Shown here: positions 37,501 through 47,646 of the stretch, piece by piece
Numbering within the stretch: position 1 is the stretch's first letter
Layout of the letters: each line of letters starts with the position of its first letter
Origin: Trichostrongylus colubriformis
Lineage: Eukaryota > Nematoda > Chromadorea > Rhabditida > Trichostrongylidae
DNA: 64,000 nt
NCBI GenBank assembly: GCA_963978905.1
Contig: OZ022258.1
Location: 37,199,282-37,263,281, forward strand
Reading direction: 5' to 3'
Made by a program: the position numbers and the translations under genes
The notes under the pieces: generated by a model
The model's database searches: none
What the model saw: the letters and a program-made list of their open reading frames with translations, nothing else
What the model was told of the DNA's origin: nothing

Positions 37501-38418
37501 AACGAGAATGTGTAATAACCAGATTGAAAGGAGCATTGTTTTCAGCCATCAGGATGTGGCAGAACGATTCAAGCCTCCCCTGCCTGGGTGAGATTCGAGG
37601 ATGTAATTGGCCGTGGTGGTGATCAGGTCGATGACTTTGATATGTGCAACTATTGGATTGAAGTATGTCTTATACTCTATTAAATGCATGCAATTTCAAT
37701 TCATATACATTTTGGCATGCATTTGATTGATGAGCAACGTCAGGAACATTCGAAGTAATCTCTCACAGGAATCTCTTCAGTTACCCCATAATTAGTGGCA
37801 AAATGTTTACAGGCTATCGACCGCATTTGATTTTTACAGTCCCCAAAAGGAACCGAAATTGAAGTGAGACTAATAGACTACGAAATGGGTGTTTCTATTG
37901 ACGGATGTGTCTATGCTGGTGTGGAGATTAAGACTAACAAAGATCAAACGCTTACTGGCTACAGGTACTGTTATAGTGAATTAGTGAACTATAGTGAGTA
38001 TATAGTGGTACTACTTATATTCTAGAGCGGAGGTTTTAAGATATCCTAGAGACTTGATTGAAGGTTCTGCTCACCTAAAGCTGCTGGAACAACACTTCGT
38101 TCATATTCAAACCGTGTTCCAATAATAACCTATAACAGATTTGACACCTCGAAGACTGTCCTCGAATACCGACACGGTATGCTTTGGATGTTTTCGCTAT
38201 ATTTATAATGTGTTTGATTCCACCAAATGTGTTCAGTTCCTGCAACAAGTGATAGATCGAAGCCAAGCCCTGACGTTGCTCCTGAAGGAGCTGCAACTGT
38301 AGAACCTAATCCATCTTCTGTGACAAAAGCACCAGCCACAGCGGTACCGAATGTGAAACCTTCTCCTTCTCCCGTGATAACAGGAACTGGCTTCAGATGC
38401 GTGGACAGTTCTAAGTAA
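34594..38418 (+). CDS. Astacin metalloprotease (astacin-EGF-CUB), right copy
   Basis: Thirteen exons: 34594-34734, 34883-35002, 35166-35287, 35338-35501, 35561-35644, 35811-36016, 36761-36861, 37025-37155, 37371-37486, 37546-37662, 37840-37964, 38064-38176, 38237-38418. All phases agree, giving 573 residues. Order: signal peptide (MRLIFLILLLFVATVGLSEG), pro-region, furin-like RRKR (154-157), astacin domain with zinc ligands in HEIGHSLGLFHTHSRTDRD (from 250) and Met-turn SIMHY (305-309), EGF-like domain (about 359-395), CUB (about 399-513), Pro/Ser/Thr-rich tail. It should be a secreted zinc endopeptidase like nematode NAS proteins, used in cuticle or tissue remodelling. AATAAA at 38591-38596. 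Exon 7 lacks an AG acceptor (TTTTTTTCAT), so full-length splicing is doubtful. The start at 34594 is preferred over upstream in-frame codons because it opens a signal peptide. Confidence 0.82.
36290..36558 (+). other. Orphan ORF inside astacin intron 6
   Basis: After an AATCAG acceptor a frame of nearly 90 codons stays open (KHVEIPLVEEITYRISANK near its start, IKYPHNREFRYHRFRAHG in the middle, KIHWVEF at the end). Composition looks coding, but it has no astacin feature and I do not recognise a family. A second short cysteine-bearing frame (RFDGITCKGQSELDYCAKD) lies at about 36090-36160. They could be exons of a nested or captured gene, or an alternative 3' end. Confidence 0.35.
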
Positions 38419-40055
38419 GAAACTTTGAATTTCATTAATTTATTGACTTCGAAGTAGCTGAAGTATTCTTCCAGCTGCCTTTCGCTCAAGGCTCAAGGTT
38501 TTTGCGACCGAATGAAGCTTTCTCAAGCCACTGTGATGAAGGTGTGTCCGAAGACGTGTGGATTCTGTTGATTTTGTGCCTCCTTGTGATAATAAACTTC
38601 ACATCGTTGCTGTCTTACTAATTACCAGTTCTTGCCCATTTTCACATTGAAGCACTCATATGTGGGTACTTTACAGCTTTTACAAGGAATTTGTAAATTT
38701 TGCAAACACATGAATCAGAGTTAGGCCGTGGACAAAGTTACGGCTAACTTGCACTGTTTTACTAGTTACCTATCATTGCACTGTTATACATCGAATCTTC
38801 TATCATGGGACAAACTATCATTGAAAATTCTGTAAGAATTGCCAGACAACATTTTCAGCTACTTAAGCTACCCTTTAGCAGAAACTTTTGCAATGTCCTT
38901 TCGGGCAGTATCAAACAGCATCGCAAGGAGAGAATAGTACAGACATGACGACACATCGCAGGCTCAGGGTAAAAGTTGCAGAAGAGCATTTTCCGAAAAA
39001 ACCATAAACTGAGCTTGGTTGTGTGAGAACAGTCCCAGACGCAAAAACATGTCTCAAAAAATTAATAAATTCAGAAAATAATTCTTGTAATCCACTTCCA
39101 TCGGGAATGAGATCAGCTACCTGAGAAAACTCCGCTACCAAAGCTAAGCCGTCCTCCTATAATGACACTGGATAACCTCGTTTCACAAGATTAGTCAAGG
39201 GTGCTTTCACATGCCCGATTCAGTTATCACTTTATTAACCCGCTGCTATCTCAAGTATATGAGTTGTCGTCGTAAATAATGGACACTTCCAAAAAAGACA
39301 ACATTCCACCGACCTAGATCAAAAAATATCTCACGAATTGGCATCAAGGTGTAGTGAAACGGTTAGAGGAGGACTGGGCTTTTACAGAGAGCTCAAAATT
39401 GGAAAGCTCCCCAACATTATCGTTGTAAAATATCAGATTTTTTCATTGGATCCTAAAGAGCAGAAACTTGTTTCCTACCTAATATGCATGCATATGTTCC
39501 AACTATATAGAAAGTACTGACCGCTTGACAAATCCTTACCTACTGAGCAGAGGGAGGTATCAACATGTATTTCACTGGTATCAACTAACATTTCACAATA
39601 TGCCACCACAGTTTACACGATTATCTTCGGCTTGAACTTTATGGCGAAAGCGATAAGAAAAAGAACCTGCATCTCTGGATGGTGGGTGATTTTCGTACAA
39701 ATCGCCTCACACTTTTGTGAGAGTACTTTCAGAAGTAATGAATGTGTTGTGAGGTGTACAGCGCGACGGCCAGGAGCTACAGCGCCAAGCTAAGCTTTCA
39801 AAAAATGAATTCGTTTCGGAAACAGCTTATGCCACAGAAAGCAGTAAAGGTAAAAAAACAGTGCAGCAAGGATAATGGCTTCCGAAATAAAACGGGTCCA
39901 ATTATTGGAAAATCACAAAGTAACCGGACCAAAACCCTTTTCTAAAGCAATTTTGTGCAATGCCAGCGATAAGTACTTCAATAGTGGTGGTACTGCCTGC
40001 AAAGGAGGTGGTCGCTTTAATCATGACATGTATTACCATTGGTTCTCAGGGGTGA
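38419..40055 (+). other. Cargo DNA between astacin gene and right Harbinger
   Basis: Past the astacin polyadenylation signal there are exon-like frames on +, none assigned to a family. They are about 39290-39440 (KYLTNWHQGVVKRLEEDWAF, one in-frame TAG upstream), 39612-39715 (LRLELYGESDKKKNLHLWM after a CCACAG acceptor), 39740-39850, and 39875-40069 (NSGGTACKGGGRFNHDMYYH). The last frame runs 14 bases into the Harbinger end, so an original gene may have been cut there. They may represent one broken host gene downstream of the astacin. Confidence 0.4.
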
Positions 40056-40830
40056 AGCATTGTTCATAGTTCGCGAGTCAGGCGATCGCACGATTCAGAC
40101 GGAAGGAAAAAGATACATATTGATCGAGTGATTCAGGCGATCGCGCGATCGCGTGGATCGCCCGATTCACTCGGAAGGGAAAAGATACATATCGATTAAG
40201 CAAATCAGGCAATGGAGCGATTCAGGTGATAGTAGAAACTTCTCGAGTTATAGGTGCACCTCCCGATTGCAGTAAGTAGTTCGCTTAATTTTTGCTGGTG
40301 CATCTTATAAGAAGCCAGTTCTTTTCTTAGTAACTGAATCACGATCGGTGTTTCGTTATCCTATTGAAGATTCATCCTATTCTGCTGCTTTTTCACTCTA
40401 TTCACTTGTGAGATCTCTGTATATGCCTTTAAGAAATCTCTTACAAAACTAAAGCACCTACTCACGAAAAGACCTCGATGCAAATGTAATTTAGTGGTAA
40501 ATGGAAAGCATACATTGAAATGTTCAATAGTGCATGGAATAACAGTGCGTGGTGGCTCCAAAAAAGGAGATGACGAAAGCCAAATCCTCATTTCTTGAAA
40601 AAAATTCCACAGTACAATTGGAGGCATGAAACACGCACGAAACGCAAATTGGAGGCACGTAACACAGTGAAGCTCTTCTCGTTCAGATCAAAAATTAACA
40701 ATTGAAACAAAACAATCGAAATTGTATCACAAAAAGAACTGATCTCAACATCGAACCGCAATATCTGTGGCACCTGTAAATAAGGGCATTAATCGAGTGC
40801 AGCTTTTCAATATAAACTACAGCTTAGAGT

Positions 40831-42350
40831 ATGGCTTGTGAAGCAGCTGATTTGCTCCAAGCTGTGCAGCAACTGGAAGAAGCCTATGGTCGCTACCGCG
40901 AACTCGAACGAAGCAGGGAGTATGTGCACATGGAGCATGTGCCCTTTCTAGACTCTCAGCTGCGAACTTTCGACCAATATCTGGCTGTGTGTGGAACAAG
41001 CAATTTCACACACTATATCAGATTAGGGGCGGAGGTGGTGTAGTGACAGGTGGCGCGCACTCCACTCTCATGGTGCGGGGATCAAATCCCGCATCAACGC
41101 CCGCCCAAGCAACCAAGCCTTCCATCCCTCCGGGGTCGGTAGATTGGTACCATACTCGTCTGGGAGGATAAAAGCACTGACTTGTACATCGGCTGGCCAC
41201 CGCAAGTCATTGTACAGGCCACATCACATTCACCAGCCATCACGATTCTGAATGGAACTACAATGTGCGGCGCATCCCACAGAAGGGATTGATTGACGCC
41301 AAAAACTTTATCCTTTAACTTTATATCAGATTATCCCCGACTGAGTTCGAGCGAGTGTATGGGAGGAAAGCTAGGGCGCTGCTTCATCCCGTAAACCATG
41401 CTTCGTCGATTAGCGGTCGCCACCGACTATTTATATTTCTAAGGTAGACGATGATATATGGGAGACCAACGAATGAGAGTTTAATGTTATTGGTTAAAGG
41501 TATGTGGACCACTGCTACACGTTCAGCGCTTTGGCCGAAGAAGTACATTGTGGCAAATCCACAATAAGTACGATTGTGTATGAAGTGGCGGACGCTATAA
41601 AATGGTGGGAATCTAATGTGGGCATTCATCACGTCGTTTCAATAATTATCAATATATTAGCGCTCTTCGCGGACGCATTTCCTGCGTTTACGCAAAGGGA
41701 TCTCAAAGAGACTGCAATCCGTACCCAAGAAAGGTACGTATATCCTCGTACTGTCGGATTCTTAGATGGGAAATACACAAACATCAGGGTAAGACTTTAA
41801 GCGCTTTCTCGTCTACAAGTATCGTGTCTATGGAAAAATATCAGCATCGCAGAAGCCCGCCCATTCCGGCAGCACGTACTTCAACTATAAAGGGGCTTTT
41901 TCTATAATCCTACTTGCCCTGGTTGACTGCTACTATCGCATCCTCCTGTTCGATTTAGTAGCACCAGGGCGAGTGTGAGATACAGGAGTTTTAAGAAACT
42001 CCAACATCAAAGTAAGTAGAAGAGCTGTAAAATAGCTCATCTGCACTCCTCTTTTCAGCGTTTCTTCCACAGAAGAGACGACATTTTTCCACCGACGCGG
42101 GGTCCAATACCACATTTGGTGGACAGTGAGTTTGGCCAGGGGTACCGCTATGTGCGGCCATATTCGCAAGCAGCCGCGGATACGCCGAGTAAACGAAGAT
42201 TTAACGCCAAGCATAGCGGGAATAATCAACTATTCAGGGCCCTTCACCGATTCAACATCGTAAATTTAGTGCTCGACGAATGGTCGAATCCACATTCGGT
42301 ATTCTTTGCCGAGGGTTCGCCATTTTGCAGAACATCATCCTCAACTGTGC
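40831..42350 (+). pseudogene. Harbinger DDE transposase, right copy, SINE-interrupted
   Basis: Exon 1 (40831-41025, continuing at 41334-41443 after a SINE) has a coiled-coil start (LLQAVQQLEEAYGRYREL) and FDQYLAVCGTSNFTHYIRL. Exon 2 (41500-41788) has the helix-turn-helix CGKSTISTIVYEVADAI and the first catalytic Asp in GFLDGKYTNIR. Exon 3 (41853-41972) has HSGSTYFNYKGAFSIILLAL. Exon 4 (42059 to about 42217) has the second Asp in PHLVDSEFGQGYRY, then RRFNAKHS. The last piece (from 42270) has the Glu in ARRMVESTFGIL. This is the DDE_Tnp_4 order of PIF/Harbinger transposases. The SINE, plus a non-GT donor before the last piece (AG|CGGGAA), make an active product unlikely. The same defects are in the left copy. 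Confidence 0.8.
41026..41321 (+). mobile_element. tRNA-derived SINE, right-arm copy
   Basis: A 296-bp element with a tRNA-like head: box A-like TGGTGTAGTGACAGGTGG, then box B-like GGGGATCAAATCCCGC. Body and tail end in GGGATTGATTGACGCC and a short T/A tail. The 12-bp duplication TATATCAGATTA flanks it (41014-41025 and 41322-41333). Removing element and one duplication restores the transposase frame (HYIRL followed by SPTEFERVYGR). Family members: 6278-7047, 14562-14822, 23672-23967, 54398-54668. Confidence 0.9.
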
Positions 42351-42431
42351 ACATCTCACACTCACATCTCACATCACACACTCAACATCCGATCATCCTC
42401 AACTATGCACATTAACTATAAAATGTCTCAC

Positions 42432-43217
42432 CGAATGCGGAATATCTGTCTTCAAATCCATTTTTCCTTTTTCTTTAGTACTCAAGCGCTCCGCGTGGTT
42501 CTTCACAGCTTCTGTAGCTGTCTTTATCATTTGCAAAGGATCTTGAAAAAAAAACTTGCTCAGCCGCTGCTGTCCACCCTAATTCTTATCAGGGATCACA
42601 TACCTTCCCTCGATCTCGGTCGCTTTCTCATAGTAGGACTCTCAAAATCTAATGAAGGCCTTTTCGGCGAGTTACATGGAGGGGATGGACTAGAACTAAA
42701 TTCTTCAGGAACACTGATGAAATTCCCGTCGGCGTCAATATTGCTTATGGTAGTTCTGCAAACATTCCACTAAGTAAAGTAATAAATAAGAGATAAAATA
42801 AGATAATAAAAGAAGATAAACAAGATAAAACAACAGTAAGATAATAAAACATCAGCACACCCATGAAATTCGGCCTTTTCTAGAAACGAGAGCATGTCCC
42901 CGTACATCCATGCTTTTACAGCTTCAGAGCCTGTTGATGTTGCTTTTTTCTTTTCCACATGTCTCTCAGGTTCTTCCAAATAGCCCGTAATTCACTCACG
43001 TAACATTGAAATCTGAATCTATAACTGCTGAAAATTGTAATGCACTCATAAACGCACAGCCACAACTGTGTCCTTGCTCATTCATAGCTTTTAAAATTCG
43101 TGCCCATGCGTTCCTTTTCCTGTAGTTTAGTCTGTACTCATCACTACCCAAATCCCAAATACTTGGCTCCATTTCCACCAGTTCAATAAGATGAACACGG
43201 AAGAGATCCCATGCCAT
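42432..43217 (-). pseudogene. Harbinger MADF/Myb-like accessory protein, right copy
   Basis: Same content as 21775-22561: MADF domain start at 43217, the same two frame changes, then Ser/Pro-rich basic and helical parts. The defects are shared, so they arose before the arms were duplicated. The A-run near 42545 is one base different from the left arm. Confidence 0.65.
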
Positions 43218-44205
43218 TTTATCTGAACGCAAAAGCTTATTGCATCTCTTATATTCTTATAACTTATGTGACTATGCATTTCCAGACTGTTGCATGTCAC
43301 TCTGTCAATGCGGTTCGAAATTTCCGCTGACTATCTGCTCTCCGACCCTACCGGAGGATCACAATTGTCAACGAATACACAACAACGATTCATGGAGGAA
43401 ATATTTTCCCGTTGCAGGCAGACCCGCTTGACGGCTTACGCTTCATGGTGATCTTGTTACAAATATAGGTGGAAATCTACCAGCACAGCAACTAGAAAGC
43501 GTTAAAGCATTCAAGCGGGTTCAGCACGTGTATTCTCATCTTAAAAAGGGTCAGAATCCTTGCTCATCAAGAAACAACTAGCAATGTTAATGCTCAAGCA
43601 CAATTATTTTCATGTTATACCTTTCTATTTAGAGCTTGTGCCATTAGCGCCAAAATAATCCTTATAGCATCATCAGTAGTCAAAAATATCCCATTCAGAC
43701 ACTCTTCATAGCAGTCAGATAATGGAAAAGAGATAGGCCGGGGTTATGTTCTTAGAATTGGTTCAAATTGCAAGAGACTGCAAGATATTCTAGGGCCCAT
43801 CCGCGACCTCATCTCGATGTCCAACTTCGCGGTTTTCTGAGATCACATTTGGCACGCAAAGATGCAGTATCGTAGAATCTCAGGGTGACCAATCTGCGTG
43901 AATCAGCGACACAGAAAGTAGTGGAATTGGACATCAACTTCAAAGTGCAGCTTGAATATTTAGCTCAAGAAAAAGTAGAAAAATTGAACGTAATTTACTC
44001 ACATCAGATCAACCGCTCAATTCGCGAAGAACCCCGAGATGCAAAAGCTTGCTAAATGAACAACATAAGAAATGCGCGAAACTAAGAATCCACAAAGAAC
44101 TCACCCTCGACAAATTTGCGGGAGCAAGCAAATACAAAAATGAACGCACGCCCGAGGGGCTTGAATGTAGGCAATGTTACGAGAAGAAATGAAGAATGAC
44201 AGTGG

Positions 44206-45747
44206 AGTTGCGATGCGACGAACACACAGGGAGAGGAATGATTTATTAAACCGACACAACCCCTTTTATGCACTCCACAATCACTATCCATCCTCTCTTC
44301 TTCCTATCATCCTCACTCTCTTCATTCTCACATACCACACCGCTCCCCTACACCTCCCCCTAGTGACCATTCGGTCACTCCAAGTCGCTGAGGGAGCGGC
44401 CCTACCCCAGTCTACCACAACAGACCACAAGTGTTAACTCTTTATGCGACTCAACACTGTCTTAACTCAATTCTTTATTTAAGACTAGATCTCATTGCCG
44501 CCGTCCCCGTGCACCGGGGACGACGACGGGGGCCGCCGGGCCCCACTACGGCTTCGCGGCCCTCTGGCCCGCTGTGGGCTCCGGCTTTTCGCGCGGCTTC
44601 TTGTGCGGCTTCTCGTGCGGCTTCTTGTGCGGAGGCGGAATCTCTTCACATCCCGCCGAATGTTCCGCACTGCCGCCCACAGCGCTTTACCGCGCTGCGG
44701 GCGGCGGCGTCTTCGTCCTATCGATTGTGGAGCGGAGGAAGCCCCCGGCTGCATGGCCATTGCGGCCACCACCGGGACTCCCCCTCCCCAGCTTGGCGTC
44801 CCCAGTTGGACGGCAGGGGGGGACTGGACGACGATGCAGGGGGGGTTGTAGAGCGGGGCTTGTCCCGCCCCCCCTGCTGCTGCTGCTGCCAGCACCGCGA
44901 ACATAACTGACGAACCACACTCCTCCACCCTTCTTTTATCCCTTCTTTTATCGGCTTCACGGTGATAATTTTTGTTTTTGCCCAGTATACGCACTATTTC
45001 TCTTTTGATTTCTACTTGGGACAACCGTTCTACCTCGTGAACCTTCCCGTAATGTGGTCCACAATCTATTTTAAGCTTCCTGATCATGTCTCTTCCACAT
45101 AAGGAGTGACTCGCCTCCTTATAAACATGTACATCGACCTTCGCCTCCTTTCCGGCGAACTCAACGTGGATTGGAACCTTCCCTTGAAACTCAATCCGCT
45201 TATTATCGAAGGCCGTGGCCGCTACCTCCGCTTTACTTAACTGCGGCCGGCCTAATCTATACCACGTCTTCTCATCTATGATAGAGAGTGACGCGCCCGT
45301 ATCCAACTCGAATGGGATCTTCTTCCCATTCACTTTCATCTCCAACATTACCGGTGGTTCGACCGGCGACCGGTCTACTCCACCGGCCACATTGACCGCG
45401 CTGCTATCACTCCCTTCCTTATCATGGCATTCCTCATTTCTATCGACCCTGATGCCACGGGCGGCCGACTTCTCTCGGCTGCTGCCGGAAGTCCTCACCG
45501 CCTCTCTCCGGTAAGTTCCATTGCGTTCCAGAGAACTGCCATCTTCTCTTCTTTGGCAGTACCTTGCCCTGCTCGCCCGCGCCGGATCATCCTGATCGCC
45601 AGTTGCGATGCGACGAACACACAGGGAGAGGAATGATTTATTAGACCGACACAACCCCTTTTATGCACTCCACAATCACTATCCATCCTCTCTTCTTCCT
45701 ATCATCCTCACTCTCTTCATTCTCACATACCACACCGCTCCCCTACA
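44206..45747 (-). mobile_element. Short RT-less LTR retrotransposon, right copy
   Basis: LTRs at 45601-45747 (5') and 44206-44352 (3') with AGTGG/CCACT duplications at 45748-45752 and 44201-44205, mirroring the left copy. It is shorter because the internal G and C homopolymers are contracted. Confidence 0.88.
44485..45654 (-). CDS. Retropepsin plus Arg/Ser-rich tail protein of the LTR element
   Basis: A 389-codon frame with no stop. Residues about 103-200 form a retropepsin-like aspartic protease: LEMKVNGKKIPFELDTGAS with the catalytic Asp at 118, and CGRDMIRKLKID as the second conserved block; dimerisation would be required. Residues about 200-260 are charged. The tail is Ala/Pro-rich and then strongly basic with repeated RTRSRTRSR, like RNA-binding SR segments. 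No zinc knuckle, reverse transcriptase, RNase H or integrase is present. The first ATG lies inside the 5' LTR, so the true start may be further in. Other elements would have to supply replication enzymes. Function is inferred from motifs only. Confidence 0.7.
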   Translation of the reverse strand: MCRSNKSFLSLCVRRIATGDQDDPARASRARYCQRREDGSSLERNGTYRREAVRTSGSSREKSAARGIRVDRNEECHDKEGSDSSAVNVAGGVDRSPVEPPVMLEMKVNGKKIPFELDTGASLSIIDEKTWYRLGRPQLSKAEVAATAFDNKRIEFQGKVPIHVEFAGKEAKVDVHVYKEASHSLCGRDMIRKLKIDCGPHYGKVHEVERLSQVEIKREIVRILGKNKNYHREADKRRDKRRVEECGSSVMFAVLAAAAAGGAGQAPLYNPPCIVVQSPPAVQLGTPSWGGGVPVVAAMAMQPGASSAPQSIGRRRRRPQRGKALWAAVRNIRRDVKRFRLRTRSRTRSRTRSRAKSRSPQRARGPRSRSGARRPPSSSPVHGDGGNEI

Positions 45748-46817
45748 AGTGGATGACGTCAAAGAGGAAGAGATCAGAATAAGAACAAAATAAAAGAAGA
45801 TTAGAATAAGAACAGAATAAAGGAATAAACAACGCACAGAATGGGTAACCACCCTGAAACATACAAGCGACGGACTGACTTTGCCTAGCGAGCTTTGCAA
45901 ACGTGGCGGCGTCATGCCACATCATCAGACGTGTTTTGACATGACATGTGTTTTCGAATGTGGCCTATCTCAACATAAGATCCGAAATAAACAATGAAGG
46001 CACATAAAGCGATGCATTGAGCGGAACAAACAAACATAAACGCAAACGAAGAAACAACACTTTCGAAAAACAGGCAATACAGCTGCGCCGCGTGGTTACG
46101 CGTTGCGGTTTTGATGCGTCTGATCGCCCGGATCGCGCGATCGACGCGATCACTCGATCGTCTGAATCGCGAACTATGAACAATGCCTAAGGTGATAGTC
46201 AGAAGAGGTGATGTCTAAAGAGTAGGGCAGGTGGGGCAGGCATTCCAGCCGAGCTCGTGTACCTTGGCCTGGAAACTTTTTGCGATGTGGTGGCGGACGT
46301 CGTCATGAAGGAGGGTGATCGCGGACCTTCCCCGGCGCATTTCTCGAACAGCGACGGCTAGCTGCTGGAGCTGGAGGGTGTATACGGTAGCGGTGACTGT
46401 CTTGCCTTGTATCAGCTTTTCGTGGAAAAACATCCTTCCGCGTCCCGGAAGCAGCAAAGTTACGAGCGTGGCTTGCCTTCCATGTCGTTCTCGCCGTTGC
46501 TGAAGCTGACGGACCAGCGACGCACGGTCCCTTAGATCACACATCCCTTGCCCAATGCAGTGCTGATGGAGTTGCAAGATTACGTCGCTTTGGGGCCGCG
46601 AAACCACTCACAGTAGATGACACCGCATGTTTAGTGGGTATAGACTACAGGCTTTGTAGCTTTCTCCACGGAATCTAGCAGGTCAATATATATTTTATTA
46701 GAAAGCTCAGAGAACTTTCTATCATACATACTCCTGAACCGCCCAGATCTGTCTCGAAGTAAACACGAGTTATGGAGGTTTTTGGAAAAATCCTACAAGA
46801 CTTTTGGTACAACCTAA

Positions 46818-47646
46818 TATATTTTTTTCTTCCCATAAACAAGCTTATTATGGACAAGTGAAGGCCCGGTTTTCAATTATTTTTATTGATGACGTTTCGG
46901 GCATGAGCCCTTCTCCATTCATTCCTGCCTGCTTTAATCATGTAATTTTCCTCTCAGTATCTATTATCACTAGGTCTATTATCTATGATATTTTCGCACA
47001 CTAGGTGCGAAGCAGCAATCATCCGAAGGAGTCATTCGTGCTACTTTATACACGGATGGACTGCAAATGTTCCAACCAGTGATCCAGGAGGTCAGGTCAC
47101 CAGTGTTGTGTGGAGGATAATTCAACATAGAAACGACGAAATTAGCATTCTTGTGAGAATAAAACATTGTATTATGGACTGTTGCAGTTACCAGCTTTCA
47201 CCTTCATCATAGATCGGTCGCATCTGCTTTCAGTTAGGAATTGTATTCAAAATGGAAGATGCTATAACTTAATCATTTATATATTTAACTTCACAAATAT
47301 TTCCTTGTCTTTATCTTTGGCATGAGTTGACCAGATACGTAGCCAAGATTTTGAAATCAGTAGTAAATCAATCTACTGGTGAAGTAAATCAGCCATCGGT
47401 GATCTGACCCTACACTAATCCCCTGAACACTTGCAACACACCCATCACGGATGAATCACTTTGTTGAAGACAATTCTGAGAGATTTATCAGCCCTCAACC
47501 AACTTCGGTTTCTTTAAAGGTTTCTTTATGTGATTGACCCTGTCCTACACAGGTCATATCAATATGGACTCCCAAGAACCGTTAACCCTTATTCATCTGG
47601 CTGTGATGTGAAGGGCCTCTTCTGCTTGTCTGCGGAAACTACTTAC
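46818..47646. other. No gene recognised right of the mariner
   Basis: Several short frames on both strands, none splice-bounded or similar to a known family. The sequence AAATCAATCTACTGGTGAAG and neighbours look unique. Confidence 0.3.

Larger units (their letters stand above)
17484..46187. mobile_element. Giant palindromic composite Harbinger transposon
   Basis: Two inverted Harbinger copies (17484-24937 and 40056-46187) bound 15.1 kb of other DNA. The arms pair by a nearly constant coordinate sum (64993 in the inner part, 64990 to 64980 further out) from 30861/34132 outward to the two outer Harbinger ends, where pairing stops exactly. The outermost ends both read GGCATTGTTCATAGTTCGCG inward. 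They are flanked by CAA (17481-17483) and TAA (46188-46190), a 3-bp duplication with one change, as expected for PIF/Harbinger (TWA). The surrounding sequence is one mariner. Both inner Harbinger ends abut cargo DNA, not mariner. The simplest reading is transposition of the whole unit by its outermost ends. Arm differences are scattered substitutions, homopolymer changes and one extra element in the left arm. Confidence 0.8.
40056..46187 (-). mobile_element. PIF/Harbinger transposon, right copy
   Basis: 6132-bp inverted counterpart of the left copy, without the 1.3-kb TIR element. The inner end is AGCATTGTTCATAGTTCGCG (40056), preceded by TGA; the outer end is CAATGCC (46187), followed by TAA. 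Transposase on +, MADF protein and LTR element on -. The subterminal zones (40080-40160, 46130-46170) repeat GATCG motifs. Confidence 0.82.
17227..46817 (-). mobile_element. Mariner element split by the 28.7-kb composite insertion
   Basis: The left end TTAGGTTCTACCAAAAGTAT (17227) and the right end, read inward as TTAGGTTGTACCAAAAGTCT (46817), are inverted repeats flanked by TA at 17225-17226 and 46818-46819. The element's own DNA is only 17227-17480 plus 46191-46817. On -, 46607-46191 encodes the middle of a DD34D transposase (GKTVTATVY; then TLLHDDVRHHIAKSFQAKV and HELGW), broken upstream. The frame would resume at 17480 with the C-terminal part (LLAKAIANFFDSQNPEFWEE, then GIYDLP and RW). 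Joined without the insertion and one TTR copy, the frame is continuous around the SDYHL position. The N-terminal half is deleted, so the host mariner was probably already inactive. Confidence 0.85.

Noticed and set aside
39990..40055. Resemblance of the NSGGTACKGGGRFNHDMYYHW frame end to a superoxide dismutase metal-site segment.
   Set aside because: Only a few residues agree, the surrounding sequence does not match the fold, and the frame ends in transposon sequence.
41026..41110. A functional tRNA gene at the SINE head.
   Set aside because: The A and B boxes are tRNA-like, but the cloverleaf is not maintained and the sequence continues into the SINE body with a target duplication.
17484..46187. 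The palindrome as a pure assembly artefact (two haplotypes joined head to head).
   Set aside because: The outer flanks are different halves of one mariner with a target duplication, the spacer is asymmetric, and one arm has an extra element. A haplotype join would repeat the same outer flank. It is not fully excluded without reads.
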